Notes: generated by a model not told the origin, from the sequence alone. DNA of 64,000 bases from Streptomyces hyderabadensis (GCF_020404845.1 NZ_JAIOJZ010000009.1:62001-126000), one strand, 5' to 3'. Counted from the stretch's first letter, positions 51,996 through 62,224 are shown. Translations and numbers: made by a program.

Positions 51996-54900
51996 GTGCT
52001 CGTCATGCCTGACAGATCCAAGAGACCGCCGATACGGTCGTCGTCCCGCCCCCGAGCCCTGCGGACCACGGTCGCCGCGGTGCTCGCCGGGGCGCTCGGC
52101 CTGGCCGCGCTGACGGGCGGCGGCACCGCCGTCGCCGTACCCGTCGCGAAGCCCTCCGCCGCGGCCGACGCGGCGTCCGGCGGGACGGACTACACCAAGC
52201 TCGTCGACCCGTTCGTCTCCACCGCGGGCGACGACGGCAACGACCTCCCCGGCGCCCAGGCACCGCACAGCCTGGCCAAGGTCAACCCGATGACGACCCC
52301 GGGCCGCAACCACTCGGGGTACGACTACAACGAGGACCACATCGCCGGGTTCACCGCCACGAACCTGGACGGCGTGGGCGGTTCGGGCGGCGGCGGCGAC
52401 CTGCTGGTGGTCCCGACCTCGCAGCAGTACGACAAGCGTCCGGCCACGAGCACCTACGCACACCCCTACAGCCACGACGACGAGTCGGCGTCGCCCGGCT
52501 CCTACCGGGTGGGACTCGGCTCCCCCGCCGGGACCATCGACGCCGAGATGACCGCGACGACCCGCACGGCGCTCGAACGGTACCGCTTCCCCGCCGGTTC
52601 GCGGCCCCAGCTCGTCCTCGACCTGGCCAACAACTTCACCAGCCGTACCCGCGCGACCCTGGACGCGACCACACTCAAGGACGGCACCACCGCGATCAGC
52701 GGGCTCGTCGCCGGGTCCTTCAACGGCGCCTCGTACCGGCTGTACTACTACGCCACCACGAACGTCCCCGTGACCTCGCTGCGCAGTTGGGGCGACGACG
52801 GCACGCTGAGCGACGCGACCGCGCAGGACGGCACCGACACGGGCGCCGTGCTCGGCTTCGACGAGGCCGACGGCGACGACGTCGAGCTGCGCGTCACGCT
52901 GTCGCCGATCAGCGCCGAGCAGGCCGCCACCGACCAGCACAACGAGGTGGCGGGCCGCAGCTTCGACGACGTGCGCGCGCGGACGAAGGCCGACTGGAAC
53001 AGCACGCTCGGCGCCGTCGCGGTGAAGGCCTCGAAGCAGGCCGACCCCGACTCGACGCTCACCAAGCAGTTCTACACGCACCTGTACCGCATGTACGCGC
53101 TGCCGGTGAACGCCACCAGCACCAGCGGCACCTACCGCGGCGTGGACGGCGCGGTGCACCGGGCGAACGGCTTCACGTACTACGACGGCTGGTCCACCTG
53201 GGACGACTTCCGCAAGTACTCCGTGGAGGCGTACATCGACCCGGCGACCTACCGGGACATGGTGCAGTCCGCCGTCATCCTCTTCGCCGACGCGCACGCC
53301 TCGGGCAAGAGCCTGGGCAGCCTCACCCACTCGGTGCCGACGGTGCGCTGGGAGCGCTCGGCGGTGGTGATCGCCGACGCGCTCTCGAAGGGGTTCAAGG
53401 ACTTCGACCGGCTCGACGAGGCGTACCCGGCGCTGAAGTCGTACACCGGCTACTACACCGGGACGCAGCTGCGGCAGGGCTATGTCGCCGGTGACCCCGG
53501 TACGACGGTGCAGCGCGGCTACGACCAGTGGGCGCTGTCCGTCATCGCCGACGCGCTCGGCGAGGACGCGGACGCGGAGAAGCTGCGCGAGCAGGCGACC
53601 ATGGCGATCGACAACCTGGTCAAGCCCGGCGCCTGGACCGCGCCCGACGGCACCGAGGTCGGCCTGCTCACCCCGCGCGACGGCGAGGGCGACTGGCAGG
53701 GCGTCGACTACGAGAAGTTCGAGGAGGCCAAGCTCTACCAGGGCACCCTCTGGCAGTACCACTGGTACGACGCGTACGACATGGGCGGCCTCATCGAGGC
53801 CATGGGCGGCCAGAAGGCCGGCCGGGCCGCGATCCGGCACCTGTTCGGCGAGGACTCCGACGCCGACGACGGCTCGACCATGCTGCACTCCAACGCCAAC
53901 GAGATCGACCTCCAGGCCCCCTACCTCTTCAACTACGTCGGTGAGCCGAGCCTGACGCAGAAGTGGGTGCGCGCCATCTACACCGGCGAGACCTGGAACC
54001 GGTACATCGCGACCGGCTCCACCAACGAAGCCCCCAGCTCCGGCGGCGAGTTCCGGCCGCCGGTGAAGACCAAGGTCTACGAACTGGCCCCGGACGGCTT
54101 CCTGCCGACCATGGACAACGACGCCGGCACCATGTCGACCATGTTCGTCGCCGCCGCCCTCGGGGTGTTCCCGGTGACCGCGGGCTCCAGCCAGTTCCAG
54201 ATCGGCAGCCCGTTCTTCGACTCGACGACGATCCGCTACCCGAGCGGCGCCGAGTTCACCGTCGAGGCCGACGGAGTCTCGCCGAGCCGCTACTACGTCC
54301 AGGGCGCCACGCTCAACGGCAAGCGGTTCTCCAACACATGGCTCGACTACTCGCAGATCGTCGCCGGCGGCACCCTGAAGTTCGCCATGGGTTCCAAGCC
54401 GTCGGCCTGGGGTTCGCGCACCGAGCCGGCGTACTCGCTGAACACCGACTCGGGCGACGACGGTGACGGCAGCGGGCCGGGCAAGGGCACGACCGTCGTC
54501 TCCGCCCGCCCCGAGACCGTCGGCACCGCCGCCGACGGCACCGTCGAGGACAGCATCGAGCTTCGGCTGTCCGGCCGGGCGTCGTTCACCGCGCGCAAGG
54601 GGACCAGTCTCACCCGGAGCGGCGCGGCGAGCGTGACCGGCCTCCCGGACGGCATCGAGGCCGACCTCAGGGTCACCGGCAAGCGCACGGCCTCGCTGAA
54701 GCTCACCGGCAGCACCAGGACCGACGCGCGGTTCGGCATCACCTTCCGCGACCGGGCCTTCCCGCACGGCATTCCGGCCTCCACCGTGACCGGCACCGGC
54801 GTGTCCGTGACCGACCCGCTGGTCGTCTCGGCCGCCGCGGTGCACCGGAAGAGCCTGGCCGCCCTGGCCGACGAGGCGTCCCTGGTGCGCGAGGGCAACT

Positions 54901-57900
54901 ACTCCGACGGCTCCTACGGCATCTTCCGTACCGCCCTGGAACGCGCGCGGACCGTCCTCGCGGACCCCGCCTCGCCGACCGGGACGCTGATGGCCGCGCA
55001 CGACGCGCTGCGGACCGCGATCGACGCGCTCACCCTGGACGAGGGCGGTTACGCCGTCCTCCAGGCCGAGGACCCCGACCGGATGGAGGGCCCCAGCCTC
55101 GTGAAGGAGGCGTACTACTCGGACGGCGACCTCGGCGGCGTCACCGAGGGCGCCTGGGAACAGTACGCGGACCTGGACTTCGGCGGGGTCGCCCCGCGCA
55201 GCGTCTCGGTGCGCTACGCCAACTCGCAGGCCACCACCGCCGCGCCGAGCAGTGTGGACATCCACGCCGGGGACGCCGACGGACCCGTCGTCGCCACCGT
55301 CTCCCTGCCGGGGACCGGCGGCTGGCAGTACTACACCACCGTCCAGGCGGCCGTCACCAACCCCAAGGCGCTGCTGGACGCGTCGAGCGCGACCTTCGTC
55401 TTCCACGCCCCCTCGGGGCAGCAGTGGGTGTCGAACTTCGACTGGTACCAGTTCTCGCCGCAGGACGCCCCGTCGTCCTCGCCGACCACCACGCTCGCCA
55501 CGCTGACCGCGGCGAACACCACCGCGACCGGCGACGGTTCGCTGCCGCTGAAGCTCTCCGGCGGCCTCTTCGAGAACGTGACGAACGGCGCCTGGGCCGA
55601 GTGGCGGGACACCGCCCTCGGTGACGGCGCCGACACGGTCACCGTCACCTACGACAAGCCCCGCTCCCGCGCGGCGTCGGACTCGCACATCGAACTGCGC
55701 CTGGGTGCGAAGGACGGCCCGACGGCCGCCGAGATCCCCCTCGACTACACCGGCTCGGGCTGGGGAACGGTGGCCGGCACGAGCGTACGGCTCGACCCGG
55801 ACACCTTCGGCGGGGCCCAGGACGTGTTCGCCGTCTTCGTCTCCAGCACCCAGACCGACGCGCAGCCCTACGTCGCCAACGTGTACTCGCTCGCCCTGAC
55901 GCGCCAGGCGGACGCCCCGGTGGTGTTCGACGCCACGGCGTTCAAGGGCAACAGCGGCGGCGGGCTCAAGAGCGAGCCGGCCACCTGGAGCGACGCGGGC
56001 TCCGCCACCAGCCTCGGCGGCACCTACGACGGCGCCTGGCTCGACTACGGCGACATCGACTTCGGCGACTCGCCCAAGAACACCGTCACCCTCACCTACG
56101 TCAACAACTCCGCCCGCTGCGGCACCGGTTCCGCAGTCCAGCTCTACCTGGACTCCTTCGACGCGGACGCCCCCGGCACGCCGCAGGCGACCGTGCCCCT
56201 GCCGGTCACCGGCAGCTCCTGGTCGTCGGGCGGGACGACCAGTGTGACCCTGCCGAAGGGGATCACCGGCACGCACTCCGTGCACCTGCGGCTGACCACG
56301 AACGCGGACTCCGCGCACCCCTACGTCGCCAACCTGGGCCAGGTCACCTTCTCCCACGTCGAGGCTCCCGCGGAGACCGACCTGTCCGCCCTGCGGACGG
56401 CGATCGACCAGTACGAGGGCCTCGTCGAGGACGCGGACCGGTACGGCACGATCGACTTCGGGGTGTTCCGGCGCGAACTGGCCGCCGCCCGCGACCTCCT
56501 CGGCGCCGAGGACGCCACCCAGCTCGAGGCCGACCTGCGGACCCGGAGCCTGACGCTGGCCGCGAACCAGCTGGTTCCGCTGCCGAGGCTGAAGCTGGAG
56601 AACCTGGTCGACGCCGCCTCCGCACTCGCCGACGAGCGCTACACGGAGGCCTCGTGGAGTGCCTTCACCACGGCGCTCGCCGCGGCGAAGACGGCCCTGG
56701 CGGACGACGCGGCCACGGACCGCACCCTCACCGAGCGGTACACGGCCCTCGACCGCGCCAGGTCCGCACTCACCACGAAGCGCAGGACGGTGCCGGCCGC
56801 GCCCGACGCGGTGTCCGCGACCCCGTCCGGCACCAGTGTGAAGGTCACCTGGTCCGCACCCGAGGACGACGGCGGTTCGCCCGTCACCGGTTACGAGATC
56901 ACCCTGAGCGGCGGCCACCAGGTCGAGATCACCGATCCGGACAGCCGGAGCACGGTGTTCACCCGGCTGCCGGACGGCACGTCGTACACGGCGCGGGTCC
57001 GGGCGGTGAACGCCCTCGGCGACTCCCCCTGGGGCGCACCGACGCAGCCCGTCGTCGCGGGCGGCGGCAAGCCCCAGGCGCCGACCGTCACGGGTGTGGT
57101 CACCGACGGCGAGCGGGTCAGGGTGAGCTGGCGGCCCGCCGGCGACGGCGGCTTCCCGGTCGTCGGCTACACCGTGGCCCTCGACGACGGAACCACCGCG
57201 CACGTGTCCGGCACCACCGACACCGCGCTGCTCACCTCGGACGGCGGAGCGAAGGCCCACACCGCCACCGTGACCGCGGTGACCCTGGCCGGCAGCTCGG
57301 CCGACCCCGAGCCCACGGCCGAGTCCGCCACCGCTGCCACCGCTGCCGCCGACCCGGCGGACTACGAACCGTCGCCCTTCCCGGCCGACGTGCTCGACGC
57401 CGCCTACTCGTCGGACGCGTGGCCCGCGACCGGCGACGGCGGCGACTACTTCAACCGGCTCCTCGGCGGCTTCGACGACCTTGGCCCCGCCACCCTCGGC
57501 GCCAACGAGAAGCTGACCGACGGCACCGCGCCCACGGCCGAGAACGACACGATCACCGTCGGCATCAACAACGCGGCGACGCAGCAGCAGGTCGACCGGG
57601 CCGAGGTGGACGCGTCCAACAGCGCCACCGTCACCATGGCCGACGGCCTCGGCTCCCGGCTCGGCCCGCTGTACAGCGAGGCGCTGAAGGCGGGTCAGCT
57701 GCCCAAGACCAGCGCGCTGTTCTCCCGCGTCACCGAGAAGCTCGACACCCACGACGCGGCGAAGAACCACTACCAGTACCTGCGCCCGTACGTGCGGCTC
57801 GGCTTCGCCGGGGACGGCGGCGCGATCTACGAGTCGCAGGACAGCTCGTACAGCGGTCTCGCGGGCCAGGGCTCGTACCCGAGCGGCCACACCTACGGCG

Positions 57901-58919
57901 GCTACGAGGCCGGGACCATCCTCGCCACGCTGCTGCCGGACCTGGCGCCGTCGATCCTCGCGCGCACCTCGGAGTACGGGGACAACCGCATCGTCCTCGG
58001 GTTCCACTACCCGCTCGACGTCATGGGCGGCCGGATCACCGCACAGGCCACCGTGGCGCACCGCTGGGCGGACCCCGAGTTCGCGAAGCTGCTGGGGCAG
58101 GCCCACACCGAGATCGAGAACGTGCTGCTCGCGCGGTGCGCGCAGGAGGGCTACGGCGACACCCTCACGGCCTGCGCGGGTGATCCCTACGCCGGGCTGA
58201 GCACCGCGCAGGACGTGGACCTGTACACGCGGCGCCTGACCTACGGGTTCTCGCAGACCGGCGAGGCGGGGCAGACCCTCGACGCGCCGTCCGACGCGGC
58301 GGCTCTGCTGATCACCGCCTTCCCGGACCTCACCGCCGAGCAGCGCACCCAGGTCCTGGAGCAGACCGCCACGGACTCCGGGTACCCGCTCGACCTCACC
58401 GCGTCCGGCGGGCCGGCCTGGCAGCGGATCAACCTGGCGGCGGCGATGGCGGCGGACGTGGTCGTGAACGCCGACGGGTCGGTCACGGTGACCAACTCCC
58501 CCGACGCGACGAAGGAGAGCGTCGCGGACGCGTCCGCGATCACCGTGGGAGGTGTCGCGCTCGACGGGTTCGACCCCGAGGTGTCCACGTACGTCGTGGA
58601 CTGGCCGAAGAACAGGCGGGTCCCGTCCGTCGGTGCGGTGACGGCCGCGCCGGGCGCGCGGGTGAAGGTGACGGCGGGCAGTTCCACGGTCTCGTCGTCC
58701 CAGCGCGGGTTCTCCGCCCGCACCATCACGGTGACCTCGGCCAACGGCGCGTTCACCCGCACCTACACGGTCGGGTTCCGGCCGACGGAGCAGCGGCATC
58801 CGCACGGGCCGGACTGGGGCTGGGACGCCGGCCGTGGGTCGGCATCCGGCGGTGGGTCGGCATCCGGCGGTGGCGGCCTCTGGTCGCCGGCACGGGAGTG
58901 GGAGCACGCCCTGAAGTGA
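51996..58919 (+). CDS. secreted GH92 mannosidase fused to a class A acid phosphatase
   Basis: This 2307-residue protein has a signal peptide (about 1-48) and then a GH92 exo-alpha-mannosidase module (about 66-815, with WQYHWYDAYDMGGLIEAMGG and DNDAGTMS near residue 709). The GH92 motif normally read EGNxWQY is YQGTLWQY here, so Gln582 replaces the catalytic acid Glu. There follow a FIVAR-like repeat (950-1013), three carbohydrate-binding beta-sandwiches (1019-1153, 1162-1302, 1307-1455), two more FIVAR repeats (1460-1595) and two Fn3 domains (1598-1689, 1692-1778). Residues about 1787-2165 are a PAP2 class A acid phosphatase with K1923-x6-R1930-P1931, P1962-S-G-H1965 and R1998-x5-H2004-x3-D2008. 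A cadherin-like sandwich (about 2177-2265) ends it. There is no cell-wall anchor. The GTG at 51996 suits GGGAGAG; an ATG is at 52005. Confidence 0.9.
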   Translation: MLVMPDRSKRPPIRSSSRPRALRTTVAAVLAGALGLAALTGGGTAVAVPVAKPSAAADAASGGTDYTKLVDPFVSTAGDDGNDLPGAQAPHSLAKVNPMTTPGRNHSGYDYNEDHIAGFTATNLDGVGGSGGGGDLLVVPTSQQYDKRPATSTYAHPYSHDDESASPGSYRVGLGSPAGTIDAEMTATTRTALERYRFPAGSRPQLVLDLANNFTSRTRATLDATTLKDGTTAISGLVAGSFNGASYRLYYYATTNVPVTSLRSWGDDGTLSDATAQDGTDTGAVLGFDEADGDDVELRVTLSPISAEQAATDQHNEVAGRSFDDVRARTKADWNSTLGAVAVKASKQADPDSTLTKQFYTHLYRMYALPVNATSTSGTYRGVDGAVHRANGFTYYDGWSTWDDFRKYSVEAYIDPATYRDMVQSAVILFADAHASGKSLGSLTHSVPTVRWERSAVVIADALSKGFKDFDRLDEAYPALKSYTGYYTGTQLRQGYVAGDPGTTVQRGYDQWALSVIADALGEDADAEKLREQATMAIDNLVKPGAWTAPDGTEVGLLTPRDGEGDWQGVDYEKFEEAKLYQGTLWQYHWYDAYDMGGLIEAMGGQKAGRAAIRHLFGEDSDADDGSTMLHSNANEIDLQAPYLFNYVGEPSLTQKWVRAIYTGETWNRYIATGSTNEAPSSGGEFRPPVKTKVYELAPDGFLPTMDNDAGTMSTMFVAAALGVFPVTAGSSQFQIGSPFFDSTTIRYPSGAEFTVEADGVSPSRYYVQGATLNGKRFSNTWLDYSQIVAGGTLKFAMGSKPSAWGSRTEPAYSLNTDSGDDGDGSGPGKGTTVVSARPETVGTAADGTVEDSIELRLSGRASFTARKGTSLTRSGAASVTGLPDGIEADLRVTGKRTASLKLTGSTRTDARFGITFRDRAFPHGIPASTVTGTGVSVTDPLVVSAAAVHRKSLAALADEASLVREGNYSDGSYGIFRTALERARTVLADPASPTGTLMAAHDALRTAIDALTLDEGGYAVLQAEDPDRMEGPSLVKEAYYSDGDLGGVTEGAWEQYADLDFGGVAPRSVSVRYANSQATTAAPSSVDIHAGDADGPVVATVSLPGTGGWQYYTTVQAAVTNPKALLDASSATFVFHAPSGQQWVSNFDWYQFSPQDAPSSSPTTTLATLTAANTTATGDGSLPLKLSGGLFENVTNGAWAEWRDTALGDGADTVTVTYDKPRSRAASDSHIELRLGAKDGPTAAEIPLDYTGSGWGTVAGTSVRLDPDTFGGAQDVFAVFVSSTQTDAQPYVANVYSLALTRQADAPVVFDATAFKGNSGGGLKSEPATWSDAGSATSLGGTYDGAWLDYGDIDFGDSPKNTVTLTYVNNSARCGTGSAVQLYLDSFDADAPGTPQATVPLPVTGSSWSSGGTTSVTLPKGITGTHSVHLRLTTNADSAHPYVANLGQVTFSHVEAPAETDLSALRTAIDQYEGLVEDADRYGTIDFGVFRRELAAARDLLGAEDATQLEADLRTRSLTLAANQLVPLPRLKLENLVDAASALADERYTEASWSAFTTALAAAKTALADDAATDRTLTERYTALDRARSALTTKRRTVPAAPDAVSATPSGTSVKVTWSAPEDDGGSPVTGYEITLSGGHQVEITDPDSRSTVFTRLPDGTSYTARVRAVNALGDSPWGAPTQPVVAGGGKPQAPTVTGVVTDGERVRVSWRPAGDGGFPVVGYTVALDDGTTAHVSGTTDTALLTSDGGAKAHTATVTAVTLAGSSADPEPTAESATAATAAADPADYEPSPFPADVLDAAYSSDAWPATGDGGDYFNRLLGGFDDLGPATLGANEKLTDGTAPTAENDTITVGINNAATQQQVDRAEVDASNSATVTMADGLGSRLGPLYSEALKAGQLPKTSALFSRVTEKLDTHDAAKNHYQYLRPYVRLGFAGDGGAIYESQDSSYSGLAGQGSYPSGHTYGGYEAGTILATLLPDLAPSILARTSEYGDNRIVLGFHYPLDVMGGRITAQATVAHRWADPEFAKLLGQAHTEIENVLLARCAQEGYGDTLTACAGDPYAGLSTAQDVDLYTRRLTYGFSQTGEAGQTLDAPSDAAALLITAFPDLTAEQRTQVLEQTATDSGYPLDLTASGGPAWQRINLAAAMAADVVVNADGSVTVTNSPDATKESVADASAITVGGVALDGFDPEVSTYVVDWPKNRRVPSVGAVTAAPGARVKVTAGSSTVSSSQRGFSARTITVTSANGAFTRTYTVGFRPTEQRHPHGPDWGWDAGRGSASGGGSASGGGGLWSPAREWEHALK

Positions 58920-58948
58920 GCCCGGCCGCCCGGACACCGGGCGAAGTG

Positions 58949-58988
58949 GACCGCCGCCGTCACGACATGCTCCGTGACGGCGGCGGTC
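58949..58988. terminator. bidirectional hairpin terminator
   Basis: GACCGCCGCCGTCACG (58949-58964) and CGTGACGGCGGCGGTC (58973-58988) are perfect 16-bp arms with an 8-nt loop, between the convergent mannosidase-phosphatase and MFS genes. Confidence 0.85.
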
Positions 58989-58995
58989 GCCGTTC

Positions 58996-60339
58996 TCACG
59001 TCGGGCTCGGCGCCTCGGCGCGGGGGCCGTCGTCTTCTTCGGCGCGGGGCTCCGTGCCTTCCTCGGCCCGGGCTCCGTTGCCTTCCTCGGCGCGGCGCAG
59101 GGCGTCCTCGTCGGTGCGGGCGTCGTAGCCGACGAGCCCGGGCAGCGCGGCGGTGAGCAGTCCCACGGCCGCGACACAGGCCACGCCGCCGGTCCAGACC
59201 GCCGGGCGGGCGCCGGTCCAGCCGGCCATCGCGCCGGCCCGGACCTGGCCGAGCTGCGGTCCGATGCTGTAGGAGAGGACCTCGATCCCCGCGAGCCGGC
59301 CGCGCAGCCGGTCGGGGATGGTCTGGTTCCAGATGGTGGAGCGGCCCAGGCCGCTGAGCATGTCCCCGGCTCCGGCCAGCGCGAGACAGGCCAGCACCAG
59401 CCAGATGTTCGCGGTCCAGCCGGCCGCCGCGATGGCCAGTCCCCAGCCGGTGGCGCCGAACACCACCAGCAGGCCGTGCCGCCGGGTCCGGGACACCCAG
59501 CCGCTGGTCAGGCTGAGCAGCAGCGAGCCGACGGCCCCCGCCGAGTACATCAGGCCCAGCGCCCAGTCGGCGTCGAGTTCGTCGGCGAGGAAGGGGAAGA
59601 TGGTGTTCGGGAAGGCGAAGAGCATCGCCGCCAGGTCGATCGCGTAGGTGCCCAGCAGCACCGGTCTCGACCAGGCGTACCGGGCGCCCTCGGCGATGCC
59701 GCGCAGGGACGGCTTGGCCGCGTGCGCGACGGGCGGCACCGGGGAGAGCCGGCGGCACATCAGGACCGAGGCGCAGAAGCAGGCCACGGTGGTGGTGTAC
59801 GCGGGGACGTTGCCCGCGTAGGCGACCACGAGGCCGGCCAGGGCGGGTCCGGCGATGGCGCCGGCCTGCCAGCGCAGGGCGTTCAGCGCCGCGGCGGCGG
59901 CCAGTTGCCCGTGCGGCACGATCCGGGCCAGCAGCGAGTCCAGCGCGGGGCGTTGCAGTCCGGCGAGTGCGGCCACCCCGCCCGCGACCACGTACAGCGG
60001 CCAGAGCAGGGGGCGGGGCAGCAGCGCGTTCACGAGCAGGACGGCGGCCAGGAGTCCGAGGCCCGCCTCGGTGAGCACGATGACCCTGCGCCGGTCCACG
60101 GCGTCGGCGAGTGCCCCGCCGTAGAGCCCGAAGACCACCAGGGGGACGAGTTCGACGGCGCCCATGACGCCGACGGCGAGCGGGGAGCCGGTCAGCTCCT
60201 TGATCTGCAGCGGCAGCGCGATCAGCGCCATCACGCTGCCGAGGTAGGTGACCAGCCCCTGCACCCACAGCAGGCGGAAGTCGCGGGAGGACCGCCAGGG
60301 CGCGAGGTCGGGCAGCAGCGCGGTGAGCCTCGACGTCAT
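58996..60339 (-). CDS. MFS exporter coupled to the siderophore importer
   Basis: The 447-residue protein has about 12 helices of the MFS_3/EntS type (opening FRLLWVQGLVTYLGSVMALIALPLQ, motif A-like YGGALADAVDRRRVI). The C-terminal 45 residues are a charged low-complexity tail of RAEE-like repeats. Its ATG overlaps the stop of the siderophore ATPase by 4 bp, so it is the last gene of that operon and may export the siderophore or recycle it after iron release. This role is inferred from context. Confidence 0.87.
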   Translation of the reverse strand: MTSRLTALLPDLAPWRSSRDFRLLWVQGLVTYLGSVMALIALPLQIKELTGSPLAVGVMGAVELVPLVVFGLYGGALADAVDRRRVIVLTEAGLGLLAAVLLVNALLPRPLLWPLYVVAGGVAALAGLQRPALDSLLARIVPHGQLAAAAALNALRWQAGAIAGPALAGLVVAYAGNVPAYTTTVACFCASVLMCRRLSPVPPVAHAAKPSLRGIAEGARYAWSRPVLLGTYAIDLAAMLFAFPNTIFPFLADELDADWALGLMYSAGAVGSLLLSLTSGWVSRTRRHGLLVVFGATGWGLAIAAAGWTANIWLVLACLALAGAGDMLSGLGRSTIWNQTIPDRLRGRLAGIEVLSYSIGPQLGQVRAGAMAGWTGARPAVWTGGVACVAAVGLLTAALPGLVGYDARTDEDALRRAEEGNGARAEEGTEPRAEEDDGPRAEAPSPT

Positions 60340-61175
60340 GGCGTTGCTTCGCTGTCCGAGAGGACGGTCGCCGCGGCCGTCGTGTGATGGCGTCCGATGG
60401 GCAGGACGAGGGGCCGGCCGGAGACCGGGTCCTCGATGACGCGGCTCTCCATGCCGTACACGGACCGCACCGTGTCCTCGGTCATCACCTCCTCGGTGTC
60501 TCCGGCGGCGTGCAGTCCTCCGGCCGCCAGCGCGATGAGCCGGTCCGCGTAGCGGGCGGCGAGGTTGAGGTCGTGCAGGACCATGACGATGGTGGTGCCG
60601 CGGGTCCGGTTGAGGTCGGTGAGCAGGTCGAGGACCTCGATCTGGTGGCTGATGTCGAGGAACGTGGTGGGTTCGTCGAGCAGCAGCAGGTCGGTCTGCT
60701 GAGCCAGTGCCATGGCGATCCACACCCGCTGGCGCTGGCCGCCGGAGAGTTCGTCGACGGCGCGGTCCATCAGGTCGGTGGTGTGGGTGGCCTCCAGTGC
60801 GGCGGCGACGGCCGCGTCGTCCTGCGCCGTCCAGCGGGAGAAGGCGCGCTGGTGCGGGTGGCGGCCCCGGCCGACCAGGTCGAGGACGGTGATGCCCTCG
60901 GGGGTGACCGGCGACTGGGGCAACAGGCCCAGGGTGCGGGCGAGTTCCTTGGCCGGGGTGCGGTGGACCTCCTTGCCGTCCAGGACGACGCGGCCGGCCC
61001 GCGGGACGAGCAGCCGGGACATGGAGCGCAGCAGTGTCGACTTGCCGCAGGCGTTGGCGCCGACGATGACCGTGATCCGCCCGGCGGCGAGGGTCAGGTC
61101 GAGCCCCTCGATGACGACGCGGTCGCCGTAGCCGAGGGTGAGGTCCTCGGTGGACAGGGTGTGGGACGCGGTCAC
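60336..61175 (-). CDS. iron-siderophore ABC importer, ATP-binding subunit
   Basis: The 279-residue ATPase has Walker A GANACGKST, signature LSGGQRQR and Walker B LLLLDEPTTFLD with the FecE/FepC-type switch VLHDLN. The GTG at 61175 overlaps the preceding permease stop by 4 bp. Confidence 0.92.
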   Translation of the reverse strand: MTASHTLSTEDLTLGYGDRVVIEGLDLTLAAGRITVIVGANACGKSTLLRSMSRLLVPRAGRVVLDGKEVHRTPAKELARTLGLLPQSPVTPEGITVLDLVGRGRHPHQRAFSRWTAQDDAAVAAALEATHTTDLMDRAVDELSGGQRQRVWIAMALAQQTDLLLLDEPTTFLDISHQIEVLDLLTDLNRTRGTTIVMVLHDLNLAARYADRLIALAAGGLHAAGDTEEVMTEDTVRSVYGMESRVIEDPVSGRPLVLPIGRHHTTAAATVLSDSEATP

Positions 61176-62224
61176 AGTGAGCCTCCGGCCCGGTTGGTGC
61201 GGACGATCAGGTAGACGAGGTAGGGCGCGCCGAGGACGCCGGTGACGACGCCCACGGGGTAGCGGGTGTCGAAGGCGTACTGGCCGGTGAAGTCGGCGAC
61301 GAGGACGAGCAGGGCGCCGACGAGTGACGCGGGGACCAGCAGGGATCCGCCGGTGCCCACCAGCCGGGCGGCGATCGGGCCGGAGAGGAAGGCCACGAAG
61401 GCGATCGGTCCGGCGGCGGCCGTCGCGAACGCGATCAGCCCGACGGCGGCGACGATCACGACGACGCGGGTGCGTTCGACGCGGACGCCGAGTGCGGAGG
61501 CCGTGTCGTCGCCGAGGCTCAGGGCGCTCAGGTTGCGGGCCTGGGACAGCAGTACCGGGCCGAGCACGAGCACCGCGAGGACGGTGGGCACGGTCTCCTC
61601 CCAGGTGGTGCCGTTGAGGCTGCCGGTGAGCCAGCGCATCGCCTCCTGGAGGTCCCACTGGCCGGCCTGCGACAGGACGTAGGAGGTGACGCTGTCGAGC
61701 AGGGCGGAGACGCCGATGCCGATGAGGATGAGCCGGGTGCCGGCCACCCCGTCGCGGAAGGCGAGGGTGTACACCAGCAGCGCCACCCCGAGCGCGGCGG
61801 CGATCGCCACGGCCGACACCTCGGTCCCGCCCAGCGAGAAGATCACGATGGCGATGGCCGCCGCGGTGCTGGCGCCCGCGCTGATGCCGATGATGTCCGG
61901 GCTGGCGAGCGGGTTGCGGAGCATCGTCTGGAAGGTGACGCCGGCGAGGCCGAAGCCGAATCCGGCGCTCAGCGCGAGTACCGCGCGCGGCAGCCGCAGC
62001 CTGCCCACGGTGAAGGAGGCGCCCGGCACGTCCTCCCCCAGGATCACGCGCAGCACGTCGTGGGCCGGGTAGAAGGTGTGTCCGGCCATGAGGGAGGTGG
62101 CGAAGGCGGCGGCGACGAGGACCAGCAGGGTCAGCACGATCAGCCGTCGCCGCCGGGCGCCGCGGACGCGGGTGCGGGTGACGGTCCGCAGCGTGGACGG
62201 GGCGTCGACGGCGGGGGCGCTCAC
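61172..62224 (-). CDS. iron-siderophore ABC importer, permease subunit 2
   Basis: The 350-residue FecCD permease has about ten helices and the conserved QTMLRNPLASPDIIGISAGA, SLGDDTASALG and GPIAFVAFLSGPIAARLVG segments. The GTG at 62224 overlaps the other permease by 4 bp. Confidence 0.92.
   Translation of the reverse strand: MSAPAVDAPSTLRTVTRTRVRGARRRRLIVLTLLVLVAAAFATSLMAGHTFYPAHDVLRVILGEDVPGASFTVGRLRLPRAVLALSAGFGFGLAGVTFQTMLRNPLASPDIIGISAGASTAAAIAIVIFSLGGTEVSAVAIAAALGVALLVYTLAFRDGVAGTRLILIGIGVSALLDSVTSYVLSQAGQWDLQEAMRWLTGSLNGTTWEETVPTVLAVLVLGPVLLSQARNLSALSLGDDTASALGVRVERTRVVVIVAAVGLIAFATAAAGPIAFVAFLSGPIAARLVGTGGSLLVPASLVGALLVLVADFTGQYAFDTRYPVGVVTGVLGAPYLVYLIVRTNRAGGSL

Noticed and set aside
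51918..59177. Reading frame of 2419 codons antiparallel to the giant mannosidase gene
   Set aside because: It is a shadow of the coding strand: His/Arg/Val-rich without domains or start signals, while the plus strand encodes recognisable GH92, Fn3 and phosphatase motifs.
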